A DNA stretch of 64,000 bases from Cryobacterium soli. GTDB lineage: Bacteria; Actinomycetota; Actinomycetes; Actinomycetales; Microbacteriaceae. Of the stretch, positions 34,539-43,945 are shown piece after piece. The stretch spans positions 3,286,001 through 3,350,000 of the forward strand of contig NZ_CP030033.1 of the NCBI RefSeq assembly GCF_003611035.1, read 5' to 3'. The translations under genes were made by a program, and so were the position numbers. Below the pieces are notes generated by a model that made no database searches, was not told the DNA's origin, and worked only from the letters and a program-made list of their open reading frames with translations. Position 1 is the first letter of the stretch, and each line of letters begins with the position of its first letter.

Positions 34539-34700
34539 TCACCCGAGCTTGAAGCCGCCATTGCTGTTCAACAGCTGACCGGTGATCCACGAGCCCGGCT
34601 CCGAGAACAGGATCCGCAGCGCCCCCTTGCTCGCACTCGTCGGCGACGGCTTCGGGATCGTCCGCACTGCGCTCATAGCCGAGCCGGTCGTCGTAGGGAC
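34539..34700 (-). pseudogene. C-terminal remnant of a short-chain dehydrogenase (SDR)
   Basis: The minus-strand frame ends in LRILFSEPGSWITGQ followed by LLNSNGGF, the classical SDR C-terminal signature, and TGA. Slightly upstream a second frame gives DRLGYERSADDPEAVADE, which resembles the preceding SDR loop. A one-base shift in the G-run (about 34625-34635) separates the two frames. The rest of the gene (Rossmann TGxxxGxG and the YxxxK box) is absent, so this is a truncated remnant of 160 bp. Confidence 0.6.
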
Positions 34701-34701
34701 G

Positions 34702-35913
34702 CTAGGCGCGCCCCGTGAGGATGAGGTGCCAGTAGACCCAGGGCAGGATGTGCCGGTCGAAGACCCAGGTGAGCCTGCGCTCGCGGGCCAGCCCCGTCCA
34801 GAGAGGGATCGTGGGCCGGGGCTGGTAGCTGTCGTCGAATTCGGCGAAAACCACCGTTCCCCGTGACACCGTGAAGGGGCAGACGGAGTAGCCGGTGTAC
34901 CTCTTCGGCAAGGGTGCGCCCGTCATGGCGGCAGTGAGGTTCTTCGCCAGGACCAGGGTCTGCTCGCGCAGGGCGCCGCCGGACTTGGAGTTGCGGGTGG
35001 CCGCCACATCACCCAGCGCCCAGACATTGGAAAACCTCGTGTGACGCAGGGTCTCCGGGTCGACCTCGACGAAACCCCGCGAATCGGTGGGCGCCGGCAG
35101 CGGGGTGGCCTTCAGCCAGTCCGGCGCCGACTGGGGCGGGACGGCGTGCAGGACGTCATAGTGGAGGTGCTCCCGCACACTGCCGTCGGCCCGGCCGATG
35201 ACGACACTGCGCGTGCCGGCATCCACCTCGAGTAGTTCGGACTGGGGCTTGAGCTCTATGCCGTATTCGGCGATCTTGCGCGCCAGCTCCTCGTCGATCA
35301 GGGGCATCCCGAAAACCGTGGGGTCCGGCACGACCAGCACCACGCGGATGTCGCCCAGGACCCCGATCGTGCGCCAGTAGTCGCACGCCAGGTACATCGG
35401 CTTCTGCGCGGCGCCGGCGCAGCTGGCCGGGCCGGCCGGCTGGGTGAAGACCACCGTGCCGCGGCGCAGGTCGCGCAGCAGCCTGGACGCCTTGACCGCG
35501 AGGTCGAACTCGTAGTTGGACGCCCCGGCCGGCGAGGCCATGGCGTCGGCCAACCCCGGCACACTGTTCCAGTCCTTCTGAATCCCCGGGCAGACCACGA
35601 GTTGGTCGTACCCGAGCGTGCGGCCGGAACCCAGCTGCACAGAATCGCAGTCCGGCCGGACGTCGGTCGCACGGTCCTGCACCCAACGGATGCCGCGCGG
35701 CGTCACGGCTGCCTGCGGACGTGTCGCCAGACTCGCGCGGGCGGTTCCGCCGGCGATGTGCGAGAGCAGCGGTTGGTACACGTGCTGCTCGCGGGGTTCC
35801 ACCACGACGATGTCGTCGAGACCCTCGCGGCGCAGGCGGCCCGCGACCGACAGGCCGGCGTTGCCGCCGCCGATGATCACGACGCGATGATGCTCGGGTG
35901 CCTGGTCAGCCAT
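34702..35913 (-). CDS. FAD/NAD(P)-dependent oxidoreductase, sulfide:quinone reductase-like
   Basis: The 403-residue flavoprotein has an N-terminal FAD-binding GGGNAGLSVAG (residues 15-25), a redox-type Cys in SCAGAAQKP at about 175 (the place of a catalytic Cys in SQR), a second Rossmann region and a C-terminal GDVAATRNSKSGG. This resembles type III SQR and related pyridine nucleotide disulfide reductases. It may oxidise sulfide or act as a NADH:quinone reductase. No quinone-reductase partner gene lies near it; the SDR remnant precedes it. Confidence 0.82.
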   Translation of the reverse strand: MADQAPEHHRVVIIGGGNAGLSVAGRLRREGLDDIVVVEPREQHVYQPLLSHIAGGTARASLATRPQAAVTPRGIRWVQDRATDVRPDCDSVQLGSGRTLGYDQLVVCPGIQKDWNSVPGLADAMASPAGASNYEFDLAVKASRLLRDLRRGTVVFTQPAGPASCAGAAQKPMYLACDYWRTIGVLGDIRVVLVVPDPTVFGMPLIDEELARKIAEYGIELKPQSELLEVDAGTRSVVIGRADGSVREHLHYDVLHAVPPQSAPDWLKATPLPAPTDSRGFVEVDPETLRHTRFSNVWALGDVAATRNSKSGGALREQTLVLAKNLTAAMTGAPLPKRYTGYSVCPFTVSRGTVVFAEFDDSYQPRPTIPLWTGLARERRLTWVFDRHILPWVYWHLILTGRA

Positions 35914-35950
35914 ACGCCGACTGTAGACGCGGCCGGGCGCAACGGGAAGG

Positions 35951-36160
35951 TCAGGCGGCGACGCGCAGAGCTTCGCGGAGGTGCGTGAGCCCCTCGCTGA
36001 GGCGGGAGTCGGCGACGTCGACGCTCACCCCGAGCAGGTCGGCGACCTGGCCGTTGTCGAAGCCGGCGTAGTAGGCCAGGTGGATCGCCTGGCGGTATTC
36101 GGGGGCCAGGGTGTCGAGGGCATCCGTGGCGTTGTCGAGGTTGATGGTGGGAGTGAACAT
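35951..36160 (-). CDS. Stand-alone sigma-70 region 4-like protein
   Basis: A 69-residue protein: a short N-terminus, then DTLAPEYRQAIHLAYYAGF and DNGQVADLLGVSVDVADSRL, the helix-turn-helix of sigma region 4.2 in ECF-type factors. Regions 2 and 3 are absent, so it cannot be a classical sigma factor on its own. It may be a split partner or an accessory HTH. Longer upstream frames are low-quality; I chose ATG 36160, without a convincing ribosome site. Confidence 0.6.
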   Translation of the reverse strand: MFTPTINLDNATDALDTLAPEYRQAIHLAYYAGFDNGQVADLLGVSVDVADSRLSEGLTHLREALRVAA

Positions 36161-36396
36161 GTGAAGCAAACTTTTCGTTGTGACGTGTGAAGGCGGCGCG
36201 CAACATTGCGCACGCCGAGATTCTGCAGCGTGAATGACCGACCGGTATTCCGGTCGAGTGGTTCCGAATGGGGATGAACCCGATCGGAGGGTGTGCGGCT
36301 CCGGCCATGGATTGGGGCAGCGGAGGGGTCGAATCGTGATAAAGATCGACGCGCAACCACCAACACTAACACAACCAGGGCATGCGCCGGCCCAGC

Positions 36397-37101
36397 TCAG
36401 AAAGTCAGCCGCAGCACGATCCCGGTGTGGCCGTGCAGAACGCTCGCGACCCCGGCCGTGACGGCGTCGTCGGCCCGGCCGGCGGTGATGGTCGTCTCGT
36501 CGTAGTCGGATGCCGCGCTCAGCCCCGTGCCGCGGAAGGTCGCGCCTTCCCACACCACCGCGGTGAGGTTCTCGGTGGGCTCGGGCAGCTCGGCGCCGAC
36601 TACCAGGAACTGCTGGGCCAGATGCTGCGGAGTGAGCAGGGCGAACACGTCCACGACGGCGTTCCCCGCTCCGATGACGAGGTCGGCGTCTCGCAGGACG
36701 GCCGTGTTGATCTGGGCTTCCACCTCGTCGTCGGTCGACGCCGTGAGCCGTTCCAGCTGCACCCCGGAGCGCGCGGCCCAGTCCTGCACGGCGCCGGCCA
36801 GGGTGGCAGTCCCGGCATCGTAGCCGGCCGAGATGAGCACCACCCGGTAACCGACGGGCGGCTCCACGCCGTCCCACGACCCCGGCTCCGGGTTCACGGT
36901 CGCCTCCGGGGTGGGGGCGGTCACGTCGCCGAGGAACCCGGCACCGAGGGCGGCGACGCCCGGTACGCCGGTGGCAGCGGAGGTGGGCACAGAGGCGACG
37001 GGCGGGGCCGTCGCGCATCCGCCGAGGAGCAGGCACACCAGGAGTGCTCCGGCGAGGGCGCCGGCGGCGGCCGGAAGCGAGGGGACTGGTCTTCGGAGCA
37101 C
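36397..37101 (-). CDS. Lipoprotein resembling a periplasmic-binding fold
   Basis: The 234-residue protein has a lipobox LLGGC near residue 25 after a hydrophobic signal, then text like YRVVLISAGYDAGTATLAG and DLVIGAGNAVVDVFALLTPQ, which gives a BMP/periplasmic-binding-protein-like alpha/beta alternation. The start is GTG 37101 (MLRRPVPSL). The long frame that continues upstream to 37932 is a shadow of the HupE gene and is not used. Function unknown. Confidence 0.7.
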   Translation of the reverse strand: MLRRPVPSLPAAAGALAGALLVCLLLGGCATAPPVASVPTSAATGVPGVAALGAGFLGDVTAPTPEATVNPEPGSWDGVEPPVGYRVVLISAGYDAGTATLAGAVQDWAARSGVQLERLTASTDDEVEAQINTAVLRDADLVIGAGNAVVDVFALLTPQHLAQQFLVVGAELPEPTENLTAVVWEGATFRGTGLSAASDYDETTITAGRADDAVTAGVASVLHGHTGIVLRLTF

Positions 37102-37236
37102 GCTCCATGGTGGCAGCGGGCCGGGACGCGCCGGCAGCGGCCAGATGAACACCCGGAGAACAGCCGGCCGTAGCCGGCCTCGTTTGCCGACGGTTGGCCT
37201 GCGGGTCGTGTCGCGTTCATCCGGCTTGGCCAGGTT

Positions 37237-38493
37237 GTGCGGGTGATCCAGAATCCCAGACCCAGCGCCCGACCCCGTCGCACGATCCCCGTCGCAGTGG
37301 CGCTCGGGCTGTTGGCCGCCGCGGTCGGCAGCACCCTGGCGGCGTCCCCTGCGCTGGCGCACGGGTTCAGCTCGAGCGTCTACGTGGATGCCACCGCCAC
37401 CGCCGACGGGGCCGTGCGCACCACCCTCGACCTGGAGTACGACCTGCTGATCGTCTCGGCGGCGGAGAGCGGCACGGACCAGGCCCTGTTCGACGACGGC
37501 ATGGACCTCTTCGAGACCGGCGAGGAAGCCGCGGCCCTGGACGCTCACACCGACACCGTGCTGGCCTACGTCACCGACCGCTTCACGGTCACCGCCGACG
37601 GCACCGCGTGCCTGCCGACGCAGGTGGGTTCCTTCACCGCGCACCAGCGCGACGAGGTGCCGTACGCGACGCTGATTCTCGACTACGACTGCACTGCGGC
37701 GACGGATGCCGACGGCAGGGTGGCCCACGAGATCCGCAGTGAGCTGTTCCCCGACGCCGAAGACTACGTCACCGGCACCACCACGATCGTCAGCTACGAC
37801 CTCGACGGGCAAGCCGGCAGCGCCGCCCTTGACGCGGCGCATCCGTCGTTCTCCACCGGGCAGGGCTGGGCCGACCGGTTCGGCGAGTTCTTCCTTCTCG
37901 GCGCCGAACACCTGCTCGGCGGCCTCGACCACATCCTGTTCCTACTGGCGCTCATCGTCGGTTCACGCCGGCTGCGCGATGTGGTGCTGGCCGCGACGAC
38001 GTTCACGCTCGCGCACTCGCTGACCTTCCTCCTCGCCGCACTGGGCCTGGTGACGATGCCGTCCGCGATCGTGGAACCGGTCATCGCCCTGTCCATCGCG
38101 GTTGTGGCCGCCTGGTACCTCTGGGGCGTCTGGCGCCGACGAAGGCTCACCGCCATCGTGGACCCCGTGCGCACCGGGCCCCTGGGCCTGGACCGGGCCG
38201 ACTGGTCGCGGTTGGCGGTGGTGTTCTGCTTCGGCCTCGTGCACGGCCTGGGCTTCGCCGGCGCCCTGGGTATCGAGGAGGCGTGGTCGTGGACGTTGCT
38301 CTGGTCGCTGCTGGTCTTCAACGTGGGCATCGAGGCGGTGCAACTGGGCATCATCGCCGTGGTCTTCCCGCTCCTGGCCCTGCTGCGCCGCCGGTCTCCC
38401 CGGGTAGGGCTGGGCCTGGGCGTGGCGATCGCGGGGATCGTGACGGCCACAGGTCTGGTCTGGTTCGTCGAACGCCTCCTCGGTCTGGGCTAG
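37237..38493 (+). CDS. HupE/UreJ-family membrane protein
   Basis: The 418-residue protein has an N-terminal signal region (ALGLLAAAVGSTLAAS), an extracytoplasmic domain of about 190 residues with paired Cys, then the HupE/UreJ core: GAEHLLGGLDHILFLLAL, TLAHSLTF, LVHGLGFAGAL and FNVGIEAVQLG, with about six membrane helices. The family includes metal (nickel/cobalt) permease-like proteins and many of unknown transport role. GTG 37237 or 37243 are possible starts. It is divergent from the lipoprotein gene. Confidence 0.85.
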   Translation: MRVIQNPRPSARPRRTIPVAVALGLLAAAVGSTLAASPALAHGFSSSVYVDATATADGAVRTTLDLEYDLLIVSAAESGTDQALFDDGMDLFETGEEAAALDAHTDTVLAYVTDRFTVTADGTACLPTQVGSFTAHQRDEVPYATLILDYDCTAATDADGRVAHEIRSELFPDAEDYVTGTTTIVSYDLDGQAGSAALDAAHPSFSTGQGWADRFGEFFLLGAEHLLGGLDHILFLLALIVGSRRLRDVVLAATTFTLAHSLTFLLAALGLVTMPSAIVEPVIALSIAVVAAWYLWGVWRRRRLTAIVDPVRTGPLGLDRADWSRLAVVFCFGLVHGLGFAGALGIEEAWSWTLLWSLLVFNVGIEAVQLGIIAVVFPLLALLRRRSPRVGLGLGVAIAGIVTATGLVWFVERLLGLG

Positions 38494-38626
38494 ACCCAGG
38501 TTGACCGGTGACCGCTACCGGCACGGTCCTTGCCATTCACACAGGATTCACTCGGCGCAATCACAGTGGATGAGCGCACTCGCGTACCAGCGCTTTCCTC
38601 TCACTCCCGAAAGGCACTGCACACAC

Positions 38627-40459
38627 ATGTCTAGCCAAGACACCACGCGGTCCATCAAGCCCGCCCAGCACCGCACCACGACCCGGCTCGCCGCCGCGGC
38701 CGTCTGCCTGTCCGTCGCCCTGGGCGGAAGCGTCCTCACGGCGACCTCCGCCTTCGCGGCCACCGCCGCCCAGACCGACATCGTTCTGGGTGTCGGGTCC
38801 AACGAGACCCAGCGCAACCTCTCCTGGTACACCGCAACCGACACCGCGCAGGTGGCGCAGCTGGCCCTGGCCGCGGATGTCGTCGGCGGCGCGTTCCCGT
38901 CGCTGGCCACCACGATCGACGGCGCCGGCGGCCCCACCACCAGCGGCGAGTTCAACAGGTTCGCGACCTTCACCGGGCTGAAGGAGAACACCTCCTACGT
39001 CTACCGGGTCGGCAGCGCCGGCAACTGGTCCGCCACCTACAGCTTCCGCACCCAGGACTTCGACGGCGACTTCAATTTCCTGTTCTTCGGCGACCCGCAG
39101 ATCGGGTCCTCGGGCAATGTCGGCAACGACGCGGCCGGCTGGGTCGACACCCTGGGCGTCGCGACGGCCGCCTACCCGGATGCCGAAATGCTGTTCTCGG
39201 CCGGCGACCAGGTTGAGTCCGCGGCCAACGAGGCCCAGTACGAGGCATTCCTACAGTCCGACGCACTACGCCAGATTCCCTTCGTGGCCACCAACGGCAA
39301 CCACGACGTGGGCTCGAAGGCCTACGAGCAGCACTTCAACACGCCCAACGTGGACCGCACGGCCGGCGCCGGTTCGTCGACCGGCTCGGGCGGTGACTAC
39401 TGGTTCATCTACAAGGACGTGCTCTTCCTCGACATCAACTCGAACAGCCGCGACGCGTCGCACATCGCCTGGATGAACAAGGTCGTCGCCGAGCACGGTG
39501 CAGAGGCCAAGTGGAAGGTTCTCGCCTTCCACCACTCGATCTACTCGTCGGGCCCACACGCCACGGACTCCGATGTGCTGGACCGCCGCAACGTGCTGCC
39601 GACCGCCATCTCCGACCTCGGGATCGACATGGTGCTGCAGGGTCACGATCACAGCTACGCCCGCAGCTACCTGATCCACAACGGCGAGAAGGCCAACCCG
39701 GATGAGGCGGCCGGCGCGGACTCCGTCGTCGCGGGCCCCGGCGGCGTGCTCTACGTCACCGCGAACTCGGCCTCGGGTTCCAAGTACTACGACCTGCAGA
39801 ACAAGGGCTTCTGGTGGCTCTCCGTGCAGAACCAGGAGAAGGTGCGCAACTACAGCGCCATCGACATCACGGGCGACTCGATCACCATCAAGACCCTGCG
39901 CAGCCAGGCCAACGGCACCGACAAGCCCGTGAACAGCATCGTGGACCAGGTCACCCTGAGCCGCGCCGAGGTGCCCGACACCGACAGCCAGCAGTTGCAG
40001 GTGGAGGTCCCCGAGGCCGCTCCGGGCGAGTTCGTCTGGAACATCGATGGCACCAACAACCTGGTCGACCTGGGTACGGCCATTGAATCCGGTGACCACT
40101 ACGCCGCGATCGGCACGATCAACCCGATCCGCGTCACCGACACCCGTGCCGCCGGACCGGAGTGGTCCGTCTCCGCCCAGGTCGGCGACTTCAGCGCCGG
40201 TGCCACCTCCTTCTCGGGCAAGTACCTGGGTTGGTCGCCCGCCGTGGTGCAGGCCGGCGGCGACGCCGAGGCCGGTGCCCGGGTCGAATCGGGCTTCATC
40301 GGCGGAGACGGCCTCTCTGTCTCCTCCACCCTCGGCCACGCGGCCGCAGGCCACGCGCTCGGCTCGTCCAAGCTCGGCGCCGGCCTCGACCTCAAGCTGC
40401 CCATCGACGTCACCGATGGCACCTACAAGGCCACGCTCACGCTCACCGCGCTGAGCTAA
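38627..40459 (+). CDS. Secreted metallophosphoesterase, purple acid phosphatase-like
   Basis: The 610-residue protein starts at ATG 38627 (AAGG twelve bases upstream) with a Sec/Tat-like signal (LAAAAVCLSVALGGSVLTATSAFA). It has an N-terminal FnIII-like domain, then the calcineurin core: FGDPQIG, AGDQVES, ATNGNHDVG, FHHSIYS and GHDHSYARS, giving a complete dinuclear metal site. A C-terminal beta domain (about 170 residues) follows. It likely releases phosphate from extracellular phosphoesters. Low-phosphate control is expected but no pho box was identified. Confidence 0.88.
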   Translation: MSSQDTTRSIKPAQHRTTTRLAAAAVCLSVALGGSVLTATSAFAATAAQTDIVLGVGSNETQRNLSWYTATDTAQVAQLALAADVVGGAFPSLATTIDGAGGPTTSGEFNRFATFTGLKENTSYVYRVGSAGNWSATYSFRTQDFDGDFNFLFFGDPQIGSSGNVGNDAAGWVDTLGVATAAYPDAEMLFSAGDQVESAANEAQYEAFLQSDALRQIPFVATNGNHDVGSKAYEQHFNTPNVDRTAGAGSSTGSGGDYWFIYKDVLFLDINSNSRDASHIAWMNKVVAEHGAEAKWKVLAFHHSIYSSGPHATDSDVLDRRNVLPTAISDLGIDMVLQGHDHSYARSYLIHNGEKANPDEAAGADSVVAGPGGVLYVTANSASGSKYYDLQNKGFWWLSVQNQEKVRNYSAIDITGDSITIKTLRSQANGTDKPVNSIVDQVTLSRAEVPDTDSQQLQVEVPEAAPGEFVWNIDGTNNLVDLGTAIESGDHYAAIGTINPIRVTDTRAAGPEWSVSAQVGDFSAGATSFSGKYLGWSPAVVQAGGDAEAGARVESGFIGGDGLSVSSTLGHAAAGHALGSSKLGAGLDLKLPIDVTDGTYKATLTLTALS

Positions 40460-40476
40460 CCGGTTCCACCCCTCGG

Positions 40477-40500
40477 GGCGGGCGTCTTGCGGCGCCCGCC
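40477..40500 (+). terminator. GC-rich hairpin after the phosphoesterase gene
   Basis: GGCGGGCG (40477-40484) pairs with CGCCCGCC (40493-40500) across an 8-nt loop, 17 bp after the stop at 40459. There is no T-run, so it may be a weak or Rho-assisted terminator. Confidence 0.5.
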
Positions 40501-40573
40501 TCGATTCACTTCTCGTGTGGGTCACCACTTCTGCCCAGCCGAGTCCGCCCCGTCAGCCCGTCGAGGAACCCCG

Positions 40574-41653
40574 ATGACAACGCGCTCCCCCCGCTCCATT
40601 GCCCTGCTCGTGCCAACCCTGCTGCTGGCCGCGGTGCTGCTGATCGGAACGGCCGCGACCTCGGCCGGCCCTGCTCTGGCCGCCAACGGCGACCTCACCT
40701 GGGGTGTGCGAACGGCCTCGAACGACAACGGCACCGACCGGCAGAACTTCAGCTACACCCTCGACCCCGGCGGTTCGGTGACGGACGCCGTCATCGTCAG
40801 CAACCATGACTCGGAGCCCCTCGCCCTCGACGTGTACGCGGCCGACGGCTTCACCACCACCAGCGGTCAGCTCGACCTCGTCACCAAAGACACCGAGTCG
40901 GTCGACGTGGGCGCCTGGTCCGCCGTCGGTGCCGCGCAGGTGCAGATCCCGGCAGGCGAAACCGTCGAGATCCCCTTCACCGTGACCATCCCGGCGGATG
41001 CGACGCCCGGCGACTACGCCGGCGGCATCCTCACGTCCCTGCCCCAGCCCGGGCAGGAACAGGGCGTCAACGTGGACCGGCGGTTGGGCATCCGGATGCA
41101 CGTCAGGGTCACCGGCGAACTGGCGCCGGGCCTCACCGTCGAGAAGATGCAGGTGGACTACGCGGGCACCCTCAACCCCTTCGGCACGGGCAACGCCACC
41201 GTGACCTACACGGTGCACAACACGGGCAATGTGCGCCTCGCCGCCGGGCAGAGCATCAGGCTGGCCGGCCCGTTCGGCCTGCTGCCCAGCACCGTGGACA
41301 CCGTCGAGCCTGTGCCCGAACTGCTGCCGGGCGAGTCCTGGGACGTCACGGCCTCGGTCGGCGGGATCGTGCCGGCCTTCTGGCTCTCGGCGACGAGCGT
41401 GCTGTCGCCGGAACTGGCCGTCGTGGCCGGGGCGACCCCCGGGCTCGAGGCCGTCGAGGCCAGCACCGGCACCTGGACGATCCCGTGGTCGCTGCTGGTG
41501 CTGCTCCTTCTGACCGTCGCCGCGGCCATCGCCGCACGGCTCCTGCTGCGGCGCCGCAGCCGCCAGCGCAGGCTGCGCGAAGACGCCCGGGTGCAGGAAG
41601 CGGTCGATCGGGCGCTCCGTGAACAGGTGAAGGCGCCGGCCCCGGTCGAGTAG
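40574..41653 (+). CDS. DUF916-like (WxL-interacting-type) surface protein
   Basis: The 359-residue protein starts at ATG 40574 with GAGGA eight bases upstream. It has a signal peptide (LVPTLLLAAVLLIGTAATSA, cleaved near GPALA), beta-sandwich repeats (NFSYTLDPGGSVTDAVIVSN, with LALDVYAADGF and PFTVTIPADATPGDYAGG), and a C-terminal helix (SLLVLLLLTVAAAIAARLL) followed by a basic cytoplasmic tail. This is the layout of DUF916/WxL-interacting cell-surface proteins. Peptidoglycan-related or adhesive binding is inference. Confidence 0.75.
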   Translation: MTTRSPRSIALLVPTLLLAAVLLIGTAATSAGPALAANGDLTWGVRTASNDNGTDRQNFSYTLDPGGSVTDAVIVSNHDSEPLALDVYAADGFTTTSGQLDLVTKDTESVDVGAWSAVGAAQVQIPAGETVEIPFTVTIPADATPGDYAGGILTSLPQPGQEQGVNVDRRLGIRMHVRVTGELAPGLTVEKMQVDYAGTLNPFGTGNATVTYTVHNTGNVRLAAGQSIRLAGPFGLLPSTVDTVEPVPELLPGESWDVTASVGGIVPAFWLSATSVLSPELAVVAGATPGLEAVEASTGTWTIPWSLLVLLLLTVAAAIAARLLLRRRSRQRRLREDARVQEAVDRALREQVKAPAPVE

Positions 41654-41692
41654 TCGGCCAGGGGCGGGCGCCTTCTGCGGTTCTCCGACTCG

Positions 41693-42736
41693 CTAGACCA
41701 TGGTCGCAACGTCGATCACGAAGCGGTAGCGCACATCCGACGCCAGCACTCGCTCGTACGCCTCGTTGATGTAGTCGGCCGCCACGAGCTCGGTCTCGGG
41801 CGCGATGCCGTGCTCGGCGCAGAAGTCGAGCATCTCCTGGGTCTCGCGGATGCTGCCGATTCCGGAGCCCGCGAAGGAGCGGCGGTTGCCGAACAGGCTG
41901 AACACCTGCACCGGCAGAGGCTCGGGCGGGGCGCCGACGCTCACCAGGGTGCCGTCCAGTCGCAGCAGCGACAGGTAGGCGTTGATGTCGATCGAGGCGC
42001 TGACCGAGTTGATGATGAGGTCGAAGGTGTTCGCGAGGGTCTCGAAGGTGGCCGGGTCGCTCGTCGCGTAGTAGTGGTCGGCGCCGAGACGCAGGCCGTC
42101 TTCCTGCTTGCTCAGGCTCTGCGAGAGCACGGTGACCTCGGCGCCCATGGCGTGGGCGATCTTCACGGCCATGTGGCCGAGGCCGCCCATACCCACCACG
42201 GCGACCTTGCGGCCTGGGCCGGCCTTCCAGTGCGCCAGGGGCGAGTAGGTGGTGATGCCCGCGCAGAGCAGCGGTGCCGCGGCCTCGAACGGGATGCTCT
42301 CGGGAACCTTGAGCACGAAGTCCTCGACCACGACGATGTGGGTGGCGTAGCCGCCCTGCGTGATGGTGCCGTCGCGGTCCACGCTGGCGTACGTGCCGGT
42401 GTTGCCGCGAAGGCAGTACTGCTCCTCACCGGCCAGGCAGTTCTCGCACTCGCGGCAGGAGTTGACCATGCAGCCCACGCCCACCCGGTCGCCGACCTGG
42501 TGCAGGCTCACGTCGGAACCCACGGCCGAGACGATGCCCACGATCTCGTGGCCTACCACCTGCGGGTACTGGATGGGGCCCCACTCGCCCCGGACCGTGT
42601 GGATGTCGGAGTGGCAGATGCCGGAGTACTTGACGTCGATGAGAACGTCGGCCGGGCCGAGCTCCCGTCGCTCGATGGTGGTCCTGACGAGGGGCGCGGT
42701 CGCAGACGGCGCCGCATAGGCGGTGACGGTGGGCAT
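41693..42736 (-). CDS. Zinc-dependent NAD(P)-alcohol dehydrogenase (CAD-like)
   Basis: The 347-residue MDR-family dehydrogenase has the catalytic zinc Cys in GICHSD, HE in GHE, the structural four-Cys motif [15 protein letters not shown] and a NAD(P) site [11 protein letters not shown]. The cinnamyl-alcohol/YahK-like subfamily reduces aldehydes. ATG 42736 is chosen; the frame runs upstream without a ribosome site. It is monocistronic between a surface protein and the AzlCD genes. Confidence 0.92.
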   Translation of the reverse strand: MPTVTAYAAPSATAPLVRTTIERRELGPADVLIDVKYSGICHSDIHTVRGEWGPIQYPQVVGHEIVGIVSAVGSDVSLHQVGDRVGVGCMVNSCRECENCLAGEEQYCLRGNTGTYASVDRDGTITQGGYATHIVVVEDFVLKVPESIPFEAAAPLLCAGITTYSPLAHWKAGPGRKVAVVGMGGLGHMAVKIAHAMGAEVTVLSQSLSKQEDGLRLGADHYYATSDPATFETLANTFDLIINSVSASIDINAYLSLLRLDGTLVSVGAPPEPLPVQVFSLFGNRRSFAGSGIGSIRETQEMLDFCAEHGIAPETELVAADYINEAYERVLASDVRYRFVIDVATMV

Positions 42737-42851
42737 GGTTCTCCAGAAATCTCGAAATCTAATGCGGTCTGTCAAGCATCGCTCACCCGGGGGCCGGTGC
42801 GCGCAGCGAAGGGTGCCCTGTCGTGGCACCCCAGCGCGGGGGAGCGGCCGG

Positions 42852-43163
42852 CTACGGCATCCCGAGCAGCCGCAACCCGGCCGCGGCGGCGGCGCCCACG
42901 ACCACGACCACCAGGAACGGCGCCTTGAGCCACAGGGCGACCGCCGCGGCCGCGAGAGCGCCCAGCCGGGAGTCCAGCACCAAGGCCTGACCGGACGCCG
43001 CGGCATTGGCCACGGTGAGCGAGGCCAGCAACCCGATCGTCAGGGTGCCGGCCACCCGGGCGACGCGCGGGTTGGTCAGCCAGTTGCGCGGTACGAGGTA
43101 GCCGAGCAGCTTCGTAAGGAACCCGACGACGCAGGCCACCACGATCCAGAACCAGAGCGTCAT
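42852..43163 (-). CDS. azlD: AzlD-family branched-chain amino acid exporter subunit
   Basis: The 103-residue polytopic protein has four hydrophobic helices with [31 protein letters not shown] and AAGLRLL, the AzlD layout. Its ATG overlaps the azlC TGA (ATGA), so AzlC and AzlD are coupled. With AzlC it forms a two-subunit exporter of branched-chain amino acids or analogues. Confidence 0.9.
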   Translation of the reverse strand: MTLWFWIVVACVVGFLTKLLGYLVPRNWLTNPRVARVAGTLTIGLLASLTVANAAASGQALVLDSRLGALAAAAVALWLKAPFLVVVVVGAAAAAGLRLLGMP

Positions 43164-43903
43164 GACAGAGGGCTCCGTCCGTCGCCGTGCGGGTACGGGT
43201 CGACATCGGGCTCGAGACCCTCGCGGGGTGGGGCATCCCGGTAGCCGAACCAGCCGATCAGCCCGGCCACGACGGCGGCCACAAGGATCGGGATGCCCGG
43301 TGGCACGAACGGCACGGCGAGCAGGGTGGCCAGCGCAGAGACCACGGCGATGGCACCGGCATCCCGCGACCGCAGCCGCGGCCAGAGCAGGCCGAGGAAG
43401 GCGGCGACCGCGGCGCCGTCGAGACCCCACTGCTTCGGGTCGCCCAGAGCGTCGCCGGCGAGCGCCCCGACCAGGGTGAACAGGTTCCAGAGCAGGAACA
43501 CCCCCACTCCGGCGACCCAGAAGCCGCGCTTCTGCTCGAGCGGGTCGGTCTGCCCGGTGCTGGTGGCGAGGGACTCGTCGATGGTCACGTGTGCTGCGGC
43601 GAACCGGCGCCAGCCCCGCGGATGCAGCAGAACGTTCATCTGCATCCCGTACACGGCGTTGCGGATACCCAGCAGCGCGGCCGCACTTGCCGCGGCCACC
43701 GGGGTGCCGCCGCCGGCGATGACCCCGATGAACGCGAACTGCGAGCCACCGGTGAACAGCAGCAGGCTCAGAACGGCGGTCTGCCAGACGTCGAGGCCCG
43801 ACGCTACCGACAGCGCGCCGAAGGAGATCCCGTACAGCCCGGTCGCCACGGCGATCGACACACCCACCCGGGTGCCGGGGGAGTGACGGAGGGAGAGCGA
43901 CAT
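43160..43903 (-). CDS. azlC: AzlC-family branched-chain amino acid exporter subunit
   Basis: The 247-residue AzlC protein has six or more membrane helices, the signature GGSQFAFIGVIAGGG-type loop and NAVYGMQMN, then LIGWFGYR near its end. It is the larger subunit that pairs with AzlD. The regulator encoded next (Lrp/AsnC type) is on the same strand just downstream in coordinates and may control this unit. Confidence 0.92.
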   Translation of the reverse strand: MSLSLRHSPGTRVGVSIAVATGLYGISFGALSVASGLDVWQTAVLSLLLFTGGSQFAFIGVIAGGGTPVAAASAAALLGIRNAVYGMQMNVLLHPRGWRRFAAAHVTIDESLATSTGQTDPLEQKRGFWVAGVGVFLLWNLFTLVGALAGDALGDPKQWGLDGAAVAAFLGLLWPRLRSRDAGAIAVVSALATLLAVPFVPPGIPILVAAVVAGLIGWFGYRDAPPREGLEPDVDPYPHGDGRSPLS

Positions 43904-43945
43904 CCTGCCAGCGTACCGAGCGCCGGCGGCGTCAGCGGCCGCGGA

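Noticed and set aside
37102..37932. Upstream extension of the lipoprotein frame to give 511 codons
   Set aside because: The extension lies opposite the HupE/UreJ gene and reads as Gly/Val/Arg-rich shadow text; the lipobox near the GTG at 37101 sets the true N-terminus.
39266..40528. A 420-codon minus-strand frame across the metallophosphoesterase
   Set aside because: It is the antisense shadow of a clear calcineurin-type enzyme and is rich in Val/Gly/Asp repeats without domain signatures.
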